64,000 bases of DNA from Paenibacillus sp. FSL R5-0517 (lineage in GTDB: Bacteria > Bacillota > Bacilli > Paenibacillales > Paenibacillaceae). The notes under the pieces are model-generated. The model did no database searches, was not told where the DNA came from, and saw only the letters and a list, made by a program, of their open reading frames with translations. The stretch covers positions 5,146,001 through 5,210,000 of the forward strand of contig NZ_CP150235.1 in assembly GCF_037974355.1 (NCBI RefSeq), given 5' to 3'. A program made the position numbers and the translations under genes. Within the stretch, counting starts at the first letter, position 1. Each line of letters opens with the position of its first letter. Shown piece after piece: positions 44,276 to 53,461 of this stretch.

Positions 44276-47200
44276 GTGAAGCCTCCTTTTTATCGGTAGA
44301 AGTTACAAAATTCAGTTTCAGAAGGTCATGCACATCCGCTGAACTCAGCGGGATGGGTCCCAGGACAAGATATGTTGGCTCCGTCCAGACCGTCTCCCCG
44401 TGATGAAGTGTCAGATGATGATTCACGTGCAGACCCGTCACCTGATTGTTGGCAAAAGCCCAAGCACTCTGATTCGGGTAACGATGGACCGCATGCAGCA
44501 TGTTTTCACGCGAAACCGATCCGACTCGCAAAAGGTCTTCCAGTGGCAGGCCCACATCTACTTTGCCTAATGGGAATCGATCTTTGCCCGGTTGCTCTAT
44601 CCATCCTTCCGCAAATACAGATGAAGGCTGTAGGAAACGTTCCTCCGCAAGCGAGTAATCCGTCAGCGTCAGGCCACTTTCGTTTGTCACCGCAAGCAGC
44701 GTGCAGAGCACAGGAACACCCGGCAGCATCAGATAATGCTGGTGAATTGTGATTCCCCGATTCGCTTCATGCTTCTCAATCCGGGTGGTCAGTTTAATGC
44801 CCTTCCAGACGTTACCGTATTGATCCTTCTGCTCTGTCCAGGAAGCGACTCTTTGTTCCAACTGGCGGCTGAAACCATTCATGCCCGGGATCGCCACTCC
44901 CAACCCGCCGTACCACGGATTCCACCATGAGCGTGGAGCCGGTTCAGGGTACGAGCTGTCCAGCCATTCTTCGCCTGCAACTTTCAGTGAGTGTACGACA
45001 CTGCCGAATTCTGGAGTAACGGCGATCGACAATACGCCATTGTCTACAGTGTATACAGATCCCGAAGAACCTTCTTCAATCTTCTGCTTCACCTCTGTTC
45101 CGGTCTGCGGGAACCAAAGCGCCGTTCGCACCTGAATCCGATCTTCGCCCCGGTATAGCCCACGAACTTTCCAACCACTCACGTGCTGGTGGCGATCCAC
45201 TTCGTCCGGTGAAAATGTCAGCTTGGCGGAGTTTAGACTCTGCTCCGGATTGAATTCCTTCGCTTTTGCCATAACCTCCGGTTCGCTACCCTGCTGCACA
45301 TACAGCTCCAGCTTGCCCGCAAGCGGAACCAGTTTATGTTCAGTCAACGTTGCTTGCAGCACATCCGGGGCAAATGGATTCCCCTCACTGAGTGTCAGAT
45401 CCAGATGACTGTCTAGCAAAGGAATGACCGGGTTACGCTGCTTCCGGGCAAATGCACGGAAATCATGCCATTTGGCAAACGTGTTCAGAGCAAACACCGT
45501 TTCCTTGGTTCGTGCTACAGCCCCTGCCTCCAAACGTCCCAGTTCATGCTGCAACCCCAGCGTGTATTCCGGACGAAGAAGCTTCAGGGAAGGGTCCCAA
45601 TAGATGCCGCACGCGCCATACTCTTCTTTGCAGAACAGCCAGTTCTCCGTAATCTGTGAGCTATTCCAATGGTTCGGATCACCCGCATAATCATCACCCA
45701 TGTCAACGAAGCGCCCCTGATAAGGAAGGATCAACCTGTTACCATAGAACCCGAAGTTATTCATTAGATACAGGTCCTCTTCCCAGGCAGTATCTCGTGT
45801 ATTTTCAACTTCGTGGTGGAATTCGGCGATTCCATTCGCAGACAGCTTGACCACGGACTTAATCTGTATGCCAGGGAAATCCTCCGAGTCATACAGCGCT
45901 TCAAGAACCTGACGTTCCCCTTCGGGATAAATATTCACTTCTTTGGCTTGTTTCTTGGATAACTCTTCAGCAAACGGCTTACCCAGCTTCGGATAAGTCC
46001 ACCAGAATGAATGACGGGAACCGGGATATTCAATCCACATGACGTTATCATGCTTGTTCATATGGAGCGAGAATGCGCCATTGACGGCCACCCATTGATC
46101 CTCAATTTGCCCGCCATATTTGCCCTCGATTCCCTTCATCAGGACAGAAATTTTGCTTGTAAAAGAGATCGCATGGTTCCCCACGGGGACAGCCGTCACT
46201 TCTACTTCTTGGAAATATAGACCATATGAACGCAAGGTGAAGCGTACTGGCACAGACACTTTGCCTTTGGCAGGCACCGTAAAGCGTATCGAACGCTCCG
46301 CCCATTCAAGGAATTCATCCTCAGGCAGGTTCAGGCTGAACTCTGTTTCTGCATCCACATTATTTTCCACATTCAGAATTAACTCCGCAGGGATACCTGG
46401 ATAGAGCTCTTTCACGGGCAAGACGGTCTTGATCTTGGCCGGGAATTTCGGGGCAATACCTAACCTGAACTCCGCTTTCTTACCACCGATCAACCATGTG
46501 CTGGCAACAACGGGATGGGTTTTATTGTTATTCTGTTCCTCTGTAATCGGATCAAGGTGAAACTCACCTTCCACGGTAATGGTTTCTCCCGGAGCAACTG
46601 CTCGTACAACGTCCAGCGCAAATCGAATATTTTTGTTATCCTGACCCTTGATTTCGATCGCCAGTTCTGACGCAGAAGTGTTCTTAATGCGATAGCGAAC
46701 CATATAGCTGGAACCGAAAACCAGATCATGATCATCGACCTCTGTAGCGATCTCGTAATCCGGTGTTTCGAGGGCCGTCAGCCCGCGACCCGACTTTTCA
46801 AATTCAGCCCGCAGGGAGACCTCTCCCTTTTTCCACGTATAGTCAAAGAAATCAAACCCACGCTCCCGTCGGCCATCCGGCTCGACGACGAGTTCACGCG
46901 TGCTGTCTGCATACCAATCCAGCTCCTCGAAATATGGAGTGAGTGCTTCGGTCTGCAAGATGGTGGGGATGAAATTCATTAGATGCACATTCTCATCTTT
47001 TTTCTCCCAGAAGAATCCGCATTTCTTGTACATCGGCACAGCCTTCGTATTGCCTGCCCATGTGAACAGATCCAGACGGGGCCATCCGGCCTCTACGGTC
47101 TTGCGCACAGCATTCAGGATCAGGTTGCGTCCGACCTTGTACCCGTGATAGTCAGGGCGTACATTAAGCAGCGGTACATATAACGCTCTCTCGTCATAGC

Positions 47201-47429
47201 GGTAGTGAGCAAAACTGCAGAAGCCCACCACCTCTTTCCCATGAACGGCTAGAAATGCGTGAAGATTGGACGAACTCTCCATCTCGCGGCGAACCGTTTC
47301 CTCTGTTCTAAGGTTGGTGCCACCTCCCCAGCTCTCATTACTGCGGTTCCACATATCCGCGAGTGCGGCAGCGTAAGAGGGATCGTATTCAATAATGTGA
47401 ATTTGATCGATAATCGAAGTTACGGTCAT
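44262..47429 (-). CDS. GNAT acetyltransferase fused to a large beta-rich protein
   Basis: A 1055-residue protein with no signal peptide. Residues 1-160 are a GNAT domain: IHIIEYDPSYAAALADMWN, VVGFCSFAHY, LLNVRPDYHGYKVGRNLI (acetyl-CoA loop) and NTKAVPMYKKCGFFWEK. Residues about 190-1050 are beta-rich, with Ig-like repeats (YRIKNTSASELAIEIKG, LNVENNVDAETEFSL) and then a region resembling galactose-mutarotase-like beta-sandwich domains of glycan enzymes (SFWWTYPKLGKPF, WWNPWYGGLGVAIPGMNGFS). No catalytic motif is sure. It overlaps the amidohydrolase by 14 bp. Its 5' end is duplicated at 48369. Confidence 0.82.
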   Translation of the reverse strand: MTVTSIIDQIHIIEYDPSYAAALADMWNRSNESWGGGTNLRTEETVRREMESSSNLHAFLAVHGKEVVGFCSFAHYRYDERALYVPLLNVRPDYHGYKVGRNLILNAVRKTVEAGWPRLDLFTWAGNTKAVPMYKKCGFFWEKKDENVHLMNFIPTILQTEALTPYFEELDWYADSTRELVVEPDGRRERGFDFFDYTWKKGEVSLRAEFEKSGRGLTALETPDYEIATEVDDHDLVFGSSYMVRYRIKNTSASELAIEIKGQDNKNIRFALDVVRAVAPGETITVEGEFHLDPITEEQNNNKTHPVVASTWLIGGKKAEFRLGIAPKFPAKIKTVLPVKELYPGIPAELILNVENNVDAETEFSLNLPEDEFLEWAERSIRFTVPAKGKVSVPVRFTLRSYGLYFQEVEVTAVPVGNHAISFTSKISVLMKGIEGKYGGQIEDQWVAVNGAFSLHMNKHDNVMWIEYPGSRHSFWWTYPKLGKPFAEELSKKQAKEVNIYPEGERQVLEALYDSEDFPGIQIKSVVKLSANGIAEFHHEVENTRDTAWEEDLYLMNNFGFYGNRLILPYQGRFVDMGDDYAGDPNHWNSSQITENWLFCKEEYGACGIYWDPSLKLLRPEYTLGLQHELGRLEAGAVARTKETVFALNTFAKWHDFRAFARKQRNPVIPLLDSHLDLTLSEGNPFAPDVLQATLTEHKLVPLAGKLELYVQQGSEPEVMAKAKEFNPEQSLNSAKLTFSPDEVDRHQHVSGWKVRGLYRGEDRIQVRTALWFPQTGTEVKQKIEEGSSGSVYTVDNGVLSIAVTPEFGSVVHSLKVAGEEWLDSSYPEPAPRSWWNPWYGGLGVAIPGMNGFSRQLEQRVASWTEQKDQYGNVWKGIKLTTRIEKHEANRGITIHQHYLMLPGVPVLCTLLAVTNESGLTLTDYSLAEERFLQPSSVFAEGWIEQPGKDRFPLGKVDVGLPLEDLLRVGSVSRENMLHAVHRYPNQSAWAFANNQVTGLHVNHHLTLHHGETVWTEPTYLVLGPIPLSSADVHDLLKLNFVTSTDKKEASHADH

Positions 47430-47514
47430 GTTCGGATCTCCTTCTCTTTATGTACAGGATGGTGAAGAAGCTAGTGATAGTCTTATCATACTATATTTGG
47501 AAGCATTTTCAGAG
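47386..47514. repeat. Direct repeat, left copy (promoter and 5' end of the GNAT-fusion gene)
   Basis: 129 bp covering the first 14 codons, the site GAGAAGGAGAT and the upstream region of the GNAT-fusion gene. It is about 87% identical to 48369-48500 in the same orientation. The stretch GATCTCCTTCTCTTTATGTA is identical in both. Confidence 0.9.
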
Positions 47515-47608
47515 GATTAAAAATCTTTCTTATCAACTTATAAGTGCCTTTCGGAAGCTCTTATTCGAAGCGTCAAGGATGGATGAAGCTACTTAGATAT
47601 GAAAGAAA

Positions 47609-47639
47609 AAATCCACGTCTTTTAGTTAGACGTGGATTT
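47609..47639 (-). terminator. Terminator of the toxin-antitoxin operon
   Basis: AAATCCACGTCT and AGACGTGGATTT form a 12-bp stem with a 7-nt loop. On the minus strand it is followed by TTTTCTTTC. It lies 28 bp beyond the toxin stop. Confidence 0.85.
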
Positions 47640-47667
47640 AGGAATATGATCAGCTACTAATTTTCAA

Positions 47668-48003
47668 TTATGCCAATATAGAACGGACATTGCGTAGAAC
47701 TGATTTCATAAATTCAGAGGTTGGTTCGGCATGTCCCGCAATTTGGATACGTCGTTGCCGCACATCAAGACTCTTCAACTGATCTGTCAAAACAACACCT
47801 GAAAATGGCAGGTCTTCTGGTAGTGTAACTTCAAAAGGATAATCCTTGGCTTGGCTCGTTATGGAACATACAACGGCAAAACCCGTTATTTCATTGAATT
47901 CAAGTTCCGATAGAACAATAGCCGGTCGTCTCCCGGCTTGCTCATGACCCGCTTGAGGATCAAAGTCAAGCCATATCAGATCGCCTCGCTTGGGAATAAT
48001 CAA
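47668..48003 (-). CDS. MazF/PemK-type mRNA interferase toxin
   Basis: 111 residues of the MazF (PemK) fold: IIPKRGDLIWLDFDPQAGHEQAGRRPAIVLS, VCSITSQAKDYPFEV and VLTDQLKSLDVRQRR with the conserved Thr/Asp. It would cut free mRNA when not bound by the antitoxin. It starts with TTG overlapping the antitoxin stop (TTGA), as is usual for coupled antitoxin-toxin pairs. The antitoxin is of AbrB type rather than ribbon-helix-helix, unlike Bacillus NdoAI, so this resembles the E. coli ChpB/PemIK kind. Confidence 0.9.
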   Translation of the reverse strand: MIIPKRGDLIWLDFDPQAGHEQAGRRPAIVLSELEFNEITGFAVVCSITSQAKDYPFEVTLPEDLPFSGVVLTDQLKSLDVRQRRIQIAGHAEPTSEFMKSVLRNVRSILA

Positions 48004-48266
48004 AGTAACTCGTTCCCTTCAGTGCCAAAGTCTATTTCTTCATGTCTTGCATCCTGTTTTACTTTAGAGAGCAACGTCTTTAGATGGTTACGAAGTTCCT
48101 CATTGGACTCTACAGGCTTGGTTTTTGGACGCAACAACAATTCATTATCTTCTGTCACCAAAATCTCGATTTCCGAGCCTTCTTCCAGATTAAGACGCTT
48201 AAGCAATTGGTTAGGAATACGAATTGCACTGCTATTTCCCCATTTGCTAAGTGTGGCTGTAGTCAT
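48000..48266 (-). CDS. MazE-type AbrB-domain antitoxin
   Basis: 88 residues from the ATG at 48266 (MTTATLSKWGNSSAIRIP). The swapped-hairpin AbrB domain continues with LLKRLNLEEGSEIEILV, and a charged flexible tail (about 45-88) would wrap the toxin. It neutralises the MazF protein and represses the operon. An upstream in-frame start at 48302 has no ribosome site. Toxin and antitoxin overlap by 4 bp. Confidence 0.88.
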   Translation of the reverse strand: MTTATLSKWGNSSAIRIPNQLLKRLNLEEGSEIEILVTEDNELLLRPKTKPVESNEELRNHLKTLLSKVKQDARHEEIDFGTEGNELL

Positions 48267-48331
48267 GGCAATCCCACGCCTTTCGTTTGATTGATGCTCC
48301 AATTATACCTCACCTCCCTACAGTTGTATAT

Positions 48332-48414
48332 CTATATGATATACATGAAACAATAAAAGGATACATTGTATTCAACCATAATATGGATCTGGTCGATAAT
48401 CGAAGTTTCGGTCA
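48332..48414 (-). pseudogene. Truncated duplicate of the GNAT-fusion gene start
   Basis: The ATG at 48414 opens MTETSIIDQIHIMVEYNVSF and stops after 27 codons. The first 12 match the GNAT-fusion N-terminus (MTVTSIIDQIHI) with one change, and the rest is unrelated. The ribosome site is intact, so a short peptide could be made. Confidence 0.7.
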
Positions 48415-48500
48415 TGTTCTGATCTCCTTCTCTTTATGTACAGGATGGTGAAGAAGCTAGTGATAGTTTTATCACGCTATATTTGGAAACATTTTCAGAG
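48369..48500. repeat. Direct repeat, right copy
   Basis: 132 bp homologous to 47386-47514. Together the copies bracket the MazEF-like module. The right copy still has the promoter region but is cut off from any full coding region. Confidence 0.9.
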
Positions 48501-48529
48501 TGTTATATTGGTGTTAGGGGCAGGGTGAT

Positions 48530-48652
48530 ATGGAGTTCATCTTGTTCGAAGACCGACCGCCTGCTCAACGCATGTCGAATGAGATATCGCTTATGTATGA
48601 CCTAACATATCCCGCCGTGACGGGCTTAATCGGATATGCGTGTGAGTTTTGA
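48530..48652 (+). CDS. Possible 40-residue small protein
   Basis: An ATG with TTAGGGG 9 bp upstream opens a frame of 40 codons (MEFILFEDRPPAQRMSNE, ending GYACEF). It fills the gap between the right direct repeat and the DedA gene. No family is known; it may equally be a remnant or chance. Confidence 0.3.
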   Translation: MEFILFEDRPPAQRMSNEISLMYDLTYPAVTGLIGYACEF

Positions 48653-48733
48653 CAAGCTCTATTCGCTATTGTTACTCTTGGTATAGGAGTGTTTCTAAAC
48701 TATAAAAAATAGATAGATTTGTGGAGGGAAAGC

Positions 48734-49339
48734 ATGACGGAGTGGATCACGCAATTTATACTTTTTTTCAAAGATTTGTCGTACGCAGGTCTCGTTATTG
48801 CCTTGTCGTTTGAATTCGTACCCGCTGAACTCGTGCTGCCCATGGCGGGATATTGGGTGTACCTTGGAGATATGAAACTGTGGCTGGCTATACTGGCGGG
48901 TACCGTAGGTGGAACGTTTGGCCCTCTGACGTTATATGCCCTGGGACGGTACGGCGGCAGACCTATGGTCGAAAAATACGGCAAGTATTTCTTGATTAAA
49001 CCTCATCATCTGGACGCCTCCGATACGTTCTTCGAGAAATATGGCAGCGGGGTCGCTTTCTATGGCCGTTTTGTACCTGGCATTCGGACCGTGATCTCCA
49101 TCCCTTGCGGAATGGCGAAGATGAATGTGTTCAAATTCAGTCTCTTTACATTCCTGGCCATGCTTCCGATCACCTCATTATACATCTACTTAGGCTTCAA
49201 ATTAGGCTCTCAATGGGAGCACGTGGATGAGATTGTTAAACCTTATATCGTTCCGGCAGCGGTGGTTTTCTTGGGCGGATTCGGATTGTACGTGCTTCTG
49301 AAACGTTGGAAAAGAAGAGCGGCTTTGAACAAATCATAG
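48734..49339 (+). CDS. DedA/VTT family membrane protein
   Basis: A 201-residue membrane protein starting at the ATG at 48734 (GGAGGG at 48723-48728). VTT-domain features: FEFVPAELVLPMAGYW, GTVGGTFGPLTLYALGRYGGRP, FFEKYGSGVAFYGRFVPGIRTVISIPCGMAKMN. The last holds the Arg and Gly pattern thought to shape the transport site. DedA proteins move undecaprenyl phosphate or phosphatidylethanolamine across the membrane in several bacteria. Which lipid here is unknown. It is alone, with its own terminator. Confidence 0.9.
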   Translation: MTEWITQFILFFKDLSYAGLVIALSFEFVPAELVLPMAGYWVYLGDMKLWLAILAGTVGGTFGPLTLYALGRYGGRPMVEKYGKYFLIKPHHLDASDTFFEKYGSGVAFYGRFVPGIRTVISIPCGMAKMNVFKFSLFTFLAMLPITSLYIYLGFKLGSQWEHVDEIVKPYIVPAAVVFLGGFGLYVLLKRWKRRAALNKS

Positions 49340-49370
49340 GAGTTACTAATCTACTCATATATTCATATGC

Positions 49371-49406
49371 AAAGCCCCACCGATCATGGAGATCAGTGGG
49401 GCTTTT
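49371..49406. terminator. Bidirectional terminator
   Basis: AAAGCCCCAC-GATC pairs with GATC-GTGGGGCTTT, loop about 7 nt, with T residues after it on the plus side. It divides convergent dedA and MFS genes. Confidence 0.85.
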
Positions 49407-49423
49407 ATCTTTGCAATTGATTT

Positions 49424-50680
49424 CTAAATCAATTCCTGCCTTCTTTTCAAATACACATACAACACTACGCCAGATACCGCACAGATCACCGCACATAATC
49501 CAATGAATCCATATCCCGCCTGAAGCCCGCGCAGCAGTCCCAACTGAGTCGTTGAACCGTATATATTCTTCACACCTTCAATGACCCAGCCAATCACATA
49601 GTTACCGATGACACTACCAACCCCCATGAGCGTAACCGTGAATGTAATCGCAGTGTCACTGCCGTTCGGATATCTGCGTGCGATAAACGCCATAACAGTT
49701 GGATAGATCATCGCTATGCCCGCGCCAGATATCGCAAAGAAAATCGCAAGACGCTCTCCCCCTGCAAGCGCCACGAACGTACATACTCCCGAGAACGCTG
49801 AGAACAGAATCAGTGACAATACAAATCCGATCCGGTCCGTCAATGGTCCAAGCAGCAAGCGTCCTAGCGAGAATGTGAGGAAGAACGCAGATAACAACCC
49901 GGAGGCTTTGACCGTGTCCCACGTGTAGGCTTTCTCCAGGAAATTAACCAGCCAACCCCCAACCGCCAGTTCCGATACCACGCCAAAAGAAAGAATGAGC
50001 ACCATCAGCCAAAGGGCAGGATCACGTGTTAACGTCTTAAGCGAGGTCCGATCTTCATGAGGAAGATCATCCCCCGGGAATTTGCTGCGCAGTGCCGCAA
50101 TGATTGGCAACAGACAGAGCGACAACATCACCAGATACATGCCGCGCCAGTCCAGTACATGTCCGAACACGCTCAACGACATCACCCCTGTCGCCAGCAA
50201 AGGCGCCACCGTGGAACTTAACCCATAGAAGAAATGGGACAGGTTCATCATCGTACCTGTGTTTTTCACAAAGATCCGCGCACCCAGAATCGCCAAAGCA
50301 ATCTCCAGCATGCCGTTACCGATGTACATGAAGAAGTACGATGAAGCAAAGAGCGGATAGTTGTGAGACATATAAATGAACACGCCCGATAGAATCATCG
50401 ATGCAAACGATATGATGCTGACAGCCTTGATGCCCCATTTGCGAACCAGAATAGCTGTGAAGGAGCAGGCAATCAGGTAACCCAGTGCATTCAGGGACAA
50501 TAACGTCCCGAGCTGTTTCTCATCCAGATTGAAGTCGAATTGAATGCGCGGAATGGCTGGTCCCTTAATATTTTCCGATATGCCAAATACGATAAATCCC
50601 AAAAAGATTGTTGCCAGTTGCATGGCGTACAGCTTGTTGAACTTTCGTTTGTTGCCTTGTGTATCTGCTTGCTGATTCAA
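49424..50680 (-). CDS. MFS transporter (FucP/sugar-symporter-like)
   Basis: About 418 residues with 12 predicted spans. The start is a TTG at 50680 with GGAGGAA 6 bp upstream; the open frame extends further, but only through repeat element C. Motifs include LYAMQLATIFLGFIVFGISENIKGPAIP, a motif-A like loop LVRKWGIKAVS, and GRLLLGPLTDRIGF in the second half. The upstream ROK regulator suggests a sugar or sugar derivative as cargo. Element C fills the leader, 22 bp from the start. Confidence 0.87.
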   Translation of the reverse strand: MNQQADTQGNKRKFNKLYAMQLATIFLGFIVFGISENIKGPAIPRIQFDFNLDEKQLGTLLSLNALGYLIACSFTAILVRKWGIKAVSIISFASMILSGVFIYMSHNYPLFASSYFFMYIGNGMLEIALAILGARIFVKNTGTMMNLSHFFYGLSSTVAPLLATGVMSLSVFGHVLDWRGMYLVMLSLCLLPIIAALRSKFPGDDLPHEDRTSLKTLTRDPALWLMVLILSFGVVSELAVGGWLVNFLEKAYTWDTVKASGLLSAFFLTFSLGRLLLGPLTDRIGFVLSLILFSAFSGVCTFVALAGGERLAIFFAISGAGIAMIYPTVMAFIARRYPNGSDTAITFTVTLMGVGSVIGNYVIGWVIEGVKNIYGSTTQLGLLRGLQAGYGFIGLCAVICAVSGVVLYVYLKRRQELI

Positions 50681-50701
50681 AATAAGTTCCTCCAGTGTGT
50701 C

Positions 50702-50894
50702 TATATAAGTTGAAACAAGGGTCATTAACTCGGACACTCCGATGACAGAATAACCTTCCAATCACTGTTATCCCCAGATTTTTTTGAATTCCCTTCTCCA
50801 AAGGGAAAATCCGGGGATAAAGGTGACCGCTTCGCTTTTTCAGGTTTTTTCTGTCCTCTCTGTTACCTGTTCAATGAAATAGTTCACTTATATA
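50702..50894 (-). repeat. Inverted-repeat leader element, copy C (complete)
   Basis: 193 bp with terminal inverted repeats TATATAAGTTGAA and TATATAAGTGAA. The core is the same as in A, B and D, without the extra arm. It lies between the ROK gene and the MFS gene and ends 22 bp before the MFS start codon. Confidence 0.9.
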
Positions 50895-50957
50895 AAAGGG
50901 ATATTACAACTCATTGATCTGATGAAAGATCATCCTTCTGATCGACGTTCAGTTCCT

Positions 50958-51995
50958 TTACCACTGCTTCTCAATTACCTGAATGCGGTAGGTCAGGCTC
51001 TCCAGTGTAACAGCGACTAGCCCAGTCACATACTCGCGCCGAGTGTCTCTTTGGATGATCAACTCCGGCATATGTTCCTGTGGGATCAGGTGATCCCGAC
51101 AGCCTTGTAACAGGTCATCCCGCATAGCCGGGTCCATTGTATCGCCCGTAACGACAATCGCTGCCGGGTTAATAATCGCAATGATGGAGATCAGCGTCTT
51201 TGTGACGAGTTCCTGCAACCCTTCCGTCGTTTTCAACATGCGCAGCTGCTCTTCCCGTGACACGCCAAAAGGTAAAAAGGACACCTCGCCCCCAAATTGC
51301 GTGTTCCCCGTCAGCGGACGACCATCAATGATAAAGCCTGCACCCGGAAAATGATTCTCCGGAAACGTCACCACCGCGAAGTTCTTCTCTTCCTCAAATT
51401 GCTGCTGGTTGTAAAGTCCGTAAACTGTCAGGTTCATGTCGTTGCCAATAACCACTTCCACGTCTTCATATTGCTCCTTAAGCCTTGGCCCGAGCGGCTG
51501 ATACATCAGCTCCGGTACATCGCAAATCCCAATCACGCCGTTGTGCGCCACACCAGGTATGCCGATACCAATCGCCTGCACATTGTGGTGTTGTTCGATC
51601 AGATTTGCAATCAGATCCTCTACCACCGTTACATTAATTTCTTCCAAAATGAGCGTCTGTTCGTCCGCCATATCTCCGTTCAGATTGGCATATGTATGTG
51701 TGATTGAGTGAATGCCGCCCTCTGTCCGAATAATCAGACACAGCACACTGGCGTAGTCCGCATTGAACTGATACCGACTTGCAGGTCTTCCCCCACTCGA
51801 TTCATCCGGGCCCAGATCAATAATCTCACCAGTTTGGAGTAATTCGTTCAGGATCGTGCCGCATGTCGCTACGCTGAGTTTCGTCAAGTTCGCGATGGAA
51901 GCCTTCGTGCCTACGCCCATGGATCTGAGTGTGTTCTTTACCAATTCAACGTTAATGCGCTTCACCTGTTGGGTGTTGTGTGATGTGGGTAACAT
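50958..51995 (-). CDS. ROK-family transcriptional regulator
   Basis: A 345-residue repressor of the NagC/XylR type. The N-terminal winged helix is VKNTLRSMGVGTKASIANLTKLS, and the C-terminal ROK sugar-kinase-like fold has IGIGIPGVAHNGVIGI, VVIGNDMNLTVYGLY, and NTQFGGEVSFLPFG. The usual zinc-binding CxCGxxGC motif of kinases is missing, so it is a regulator rather than an enzyme. The start has AAAGGAGG about 13 bp upstream. It lies upstream of the MFS gene on the same strand and probably controls it. Confidence 0.9.
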   Translation of the reverse strand: MLPTSHNTQQVKRINVELVKNTLRSMGVGTKASIANLTKLSVATCGTILNELLQTGEIIDLGPDESSGGRPASRYQFNADYASVLCLIIRTEGGIHSITHTYANLNGDMADEQTLILEEINVTVVEDLIANLIEQHHNVQAIGIGIPGVAHNGVIGICDVPELMYQPLGPRLKEQYEDVEVVIGNDMNLTVYGLYNQQQFEEEKNFAVVTFPENHFPGAGFIIDGRPLTGNTQFGGEVSFLPFGVSREEQLRMLKTTEGLQELVTKTLISIIAIINPAAIVVTGDTMDPAMRDDLLQGCRDHLIPQEHMPELIIQRDTRREYVTGLVAVTLESLTYRIQVIEKQW

Positions 51996-52136
51996 CGTTA
52001 GTTATATGCCTCCTTTCGTTCATTTCGAACCATTCAATGAAAGTTTTTAAAAGTGTTTTAATAATTGAAGTGTAGGGGGATTTGTGGGGAAAGTCAATGC
52101 TTAATTGGAAGGGGAAAACGTTTGGATGGGAAGGCA

Positions 52137-52181
52137 AAAGGACAGTTCATGATCATCTTGTGTGATCCTGCACTGTCCTTT
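52137..52181 (-). terminator. Terminator of the small helical gene
   Basis: AAAGGACAGT and ACTGTCCTTT make a 10-bp stem, with GATCA/TGATC pairing inside. On the minus strand TTTTGCC follows the stem. Confidence 0.7.
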
Positions 52182-52194
52182 AGTTAAAGTGGTT

Positions 52195-52464
52195 TTATGT
52201 AGACTGGCTCATTTGATTTGCCAAGATGCTCTTCTCCAGTCGGACTTTAAATAATTTTCGGTTTAGATCCTGCTCCATGGCATGAAGGTGATATGCTGCT
52301 TGTTTCACTGTCTCCATGTCTAGCACACCTGCCTGCCTCGCGATAATATCCATGGCGTCCAGGATGAGTTTGTTACATGTGACCAGTTGATCGACGTAAT
52401 CGTCTTCTTGTCGGACGAGTTGTACGTACTGCGAAGCGAGGTCTTCGCTGTTGGTACTTGTCAT
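52195..52464 (-). CDS. Small helical protein of unknown function
   Basis: 89 residues, almost wholly helical, with heptad-like patterning (LVRQEDDYVDQLVTCNKLILDAM, then LHAMEQDLNRKLFKVRLEKSILANQM). No signal or membrane span. AAAGGAG lies before the ATG and a terminator follows, so it is a genuine single gene. I do not recognise the family. Confidence 0.7.
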   Translation of the reverse strand: MTSTNSEDLASQYVQLVRQEDDYVDQLVTCNKLILDAMDIIARQAGVLDMETVKQAAYHLHAMEQDLNRKLFKVRLEKSILANQMSQST

Positions 52465-52769
52465 GTCACCACTCCTTTGTTAAGGACAGGGTAACATATC
52501 ACTAGTAAAGATGTGGTACGTGAGAACGTACCATTGTATTCCTATTCGCATCATTGTTTATTAACAGTAATCATCTATTTGACTGAATGAATTTATAGTA
52601 ATCTTTAAGTTTTGCCTGCTACACATGCGGCTTTATGAAGTATTATTATTATAGATTTCCAACATAAAAATCATTAATTCAATTTTTTATATAAATATGT
52701 TAAACATTCCTAGAAGTTCCACCGTCTAATTATTGGAAAGAACATAAATTTAGATTGGAGGTTAGCTTT

Positions 52770-53429
52770 ATGAATAAAAAATTAGTTTTTTCAACAGTCA
52801 TACTCTCTTTAATGGCAGGAGGAATGATTTACTCAGGTACACTTGATCAAAGGAATTCAGGGTCAGTCGTTAATGGGGATGCTCAGACTTCAGGACCTAT
52901 TAATAATCAAGAAACGGATGAAAAGAAAACCTTCAAAGGTCAACTAGAGGTATTTCCCTTCGAGGATGGGGTTAAACAAGCAGATTTAATTGTCAAAGTA
53001 GTATTACGTGAAAACCTTGGTGAACTTACCGAACCCGTGCCTAAAAGTATATTTAATGCTCAAATTCTAAGTACACAAAAAAGTGACCCTACACTAGTAT
53101 CAGAAACTATTAGTATCATGCAACAAGGTAATAGTGAAGTCTTGTTTAATGATAATCCGTTATTCCAAGAAAATGAAGAATATATTCTATTCTTGAAAAA
53201 AGCTGTTGGTTCTGTGGCAGAAGAATATCCAAACCTTTATTGGATACTGGGTGAAGAGACTAATATGTATAAAAATATTAGAAATAACACTGTTGAAAAA
53301 TTAGGGTATATTGACAAAGAACTTTATGATGTTGAGAACAACCATACTTTAAATCTCAATGAAACGCCTAACACTCAAGTGCTCAACGAAGAAGAATTCA
53401 TTAAGAAAATAGAATCAGTAACTAAATAA
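52770..53429 (+). CDS. Secreted protein next to the matrixin protease
   Basis: 219 residues from the ATG at 52770 with GGAGG about 7 bp upstream. An N-terminal signal (KKLVFSTVILSLMAGGMIYS) precedes a polar linker and a domain with ADLIVKVVLRENLGEL, AQILSTQKSDPTLVSETISIMQQG and NEEYILFLKKA, resembling small OB-like beta barrels of secreted proteins. The gene is AT-rich. It lies 32 bp upstream of the matrixin gene in the same direction, so they likely form an operon. An inhibitor, chaperone or substrate role toward the protease is conjecture. Confidence 0.7.
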   Translation: MNKKLVFSTVILSLMAGGMIYSGTLDQRNSGSVVNGDAQTSGPINNQETDEKKTFKGQLEVFPFEDGVKQADLIVKVVLRENLGELTEPVPKSIFNAQILSTQKSDPTLVSETISIMQQGNSEVLFNDNPLFQENEEYILFLKKAVGSVAEEYPNLYWILGEETNMYKNIRNNTVEKLGYIDKELYDVENNHTLNLNETPNTQVLNEEEFIKKIESVTK

Positions 53430-53461
53430 TTTAACAAAGAGAAAGAAATGGGGTATAGATT

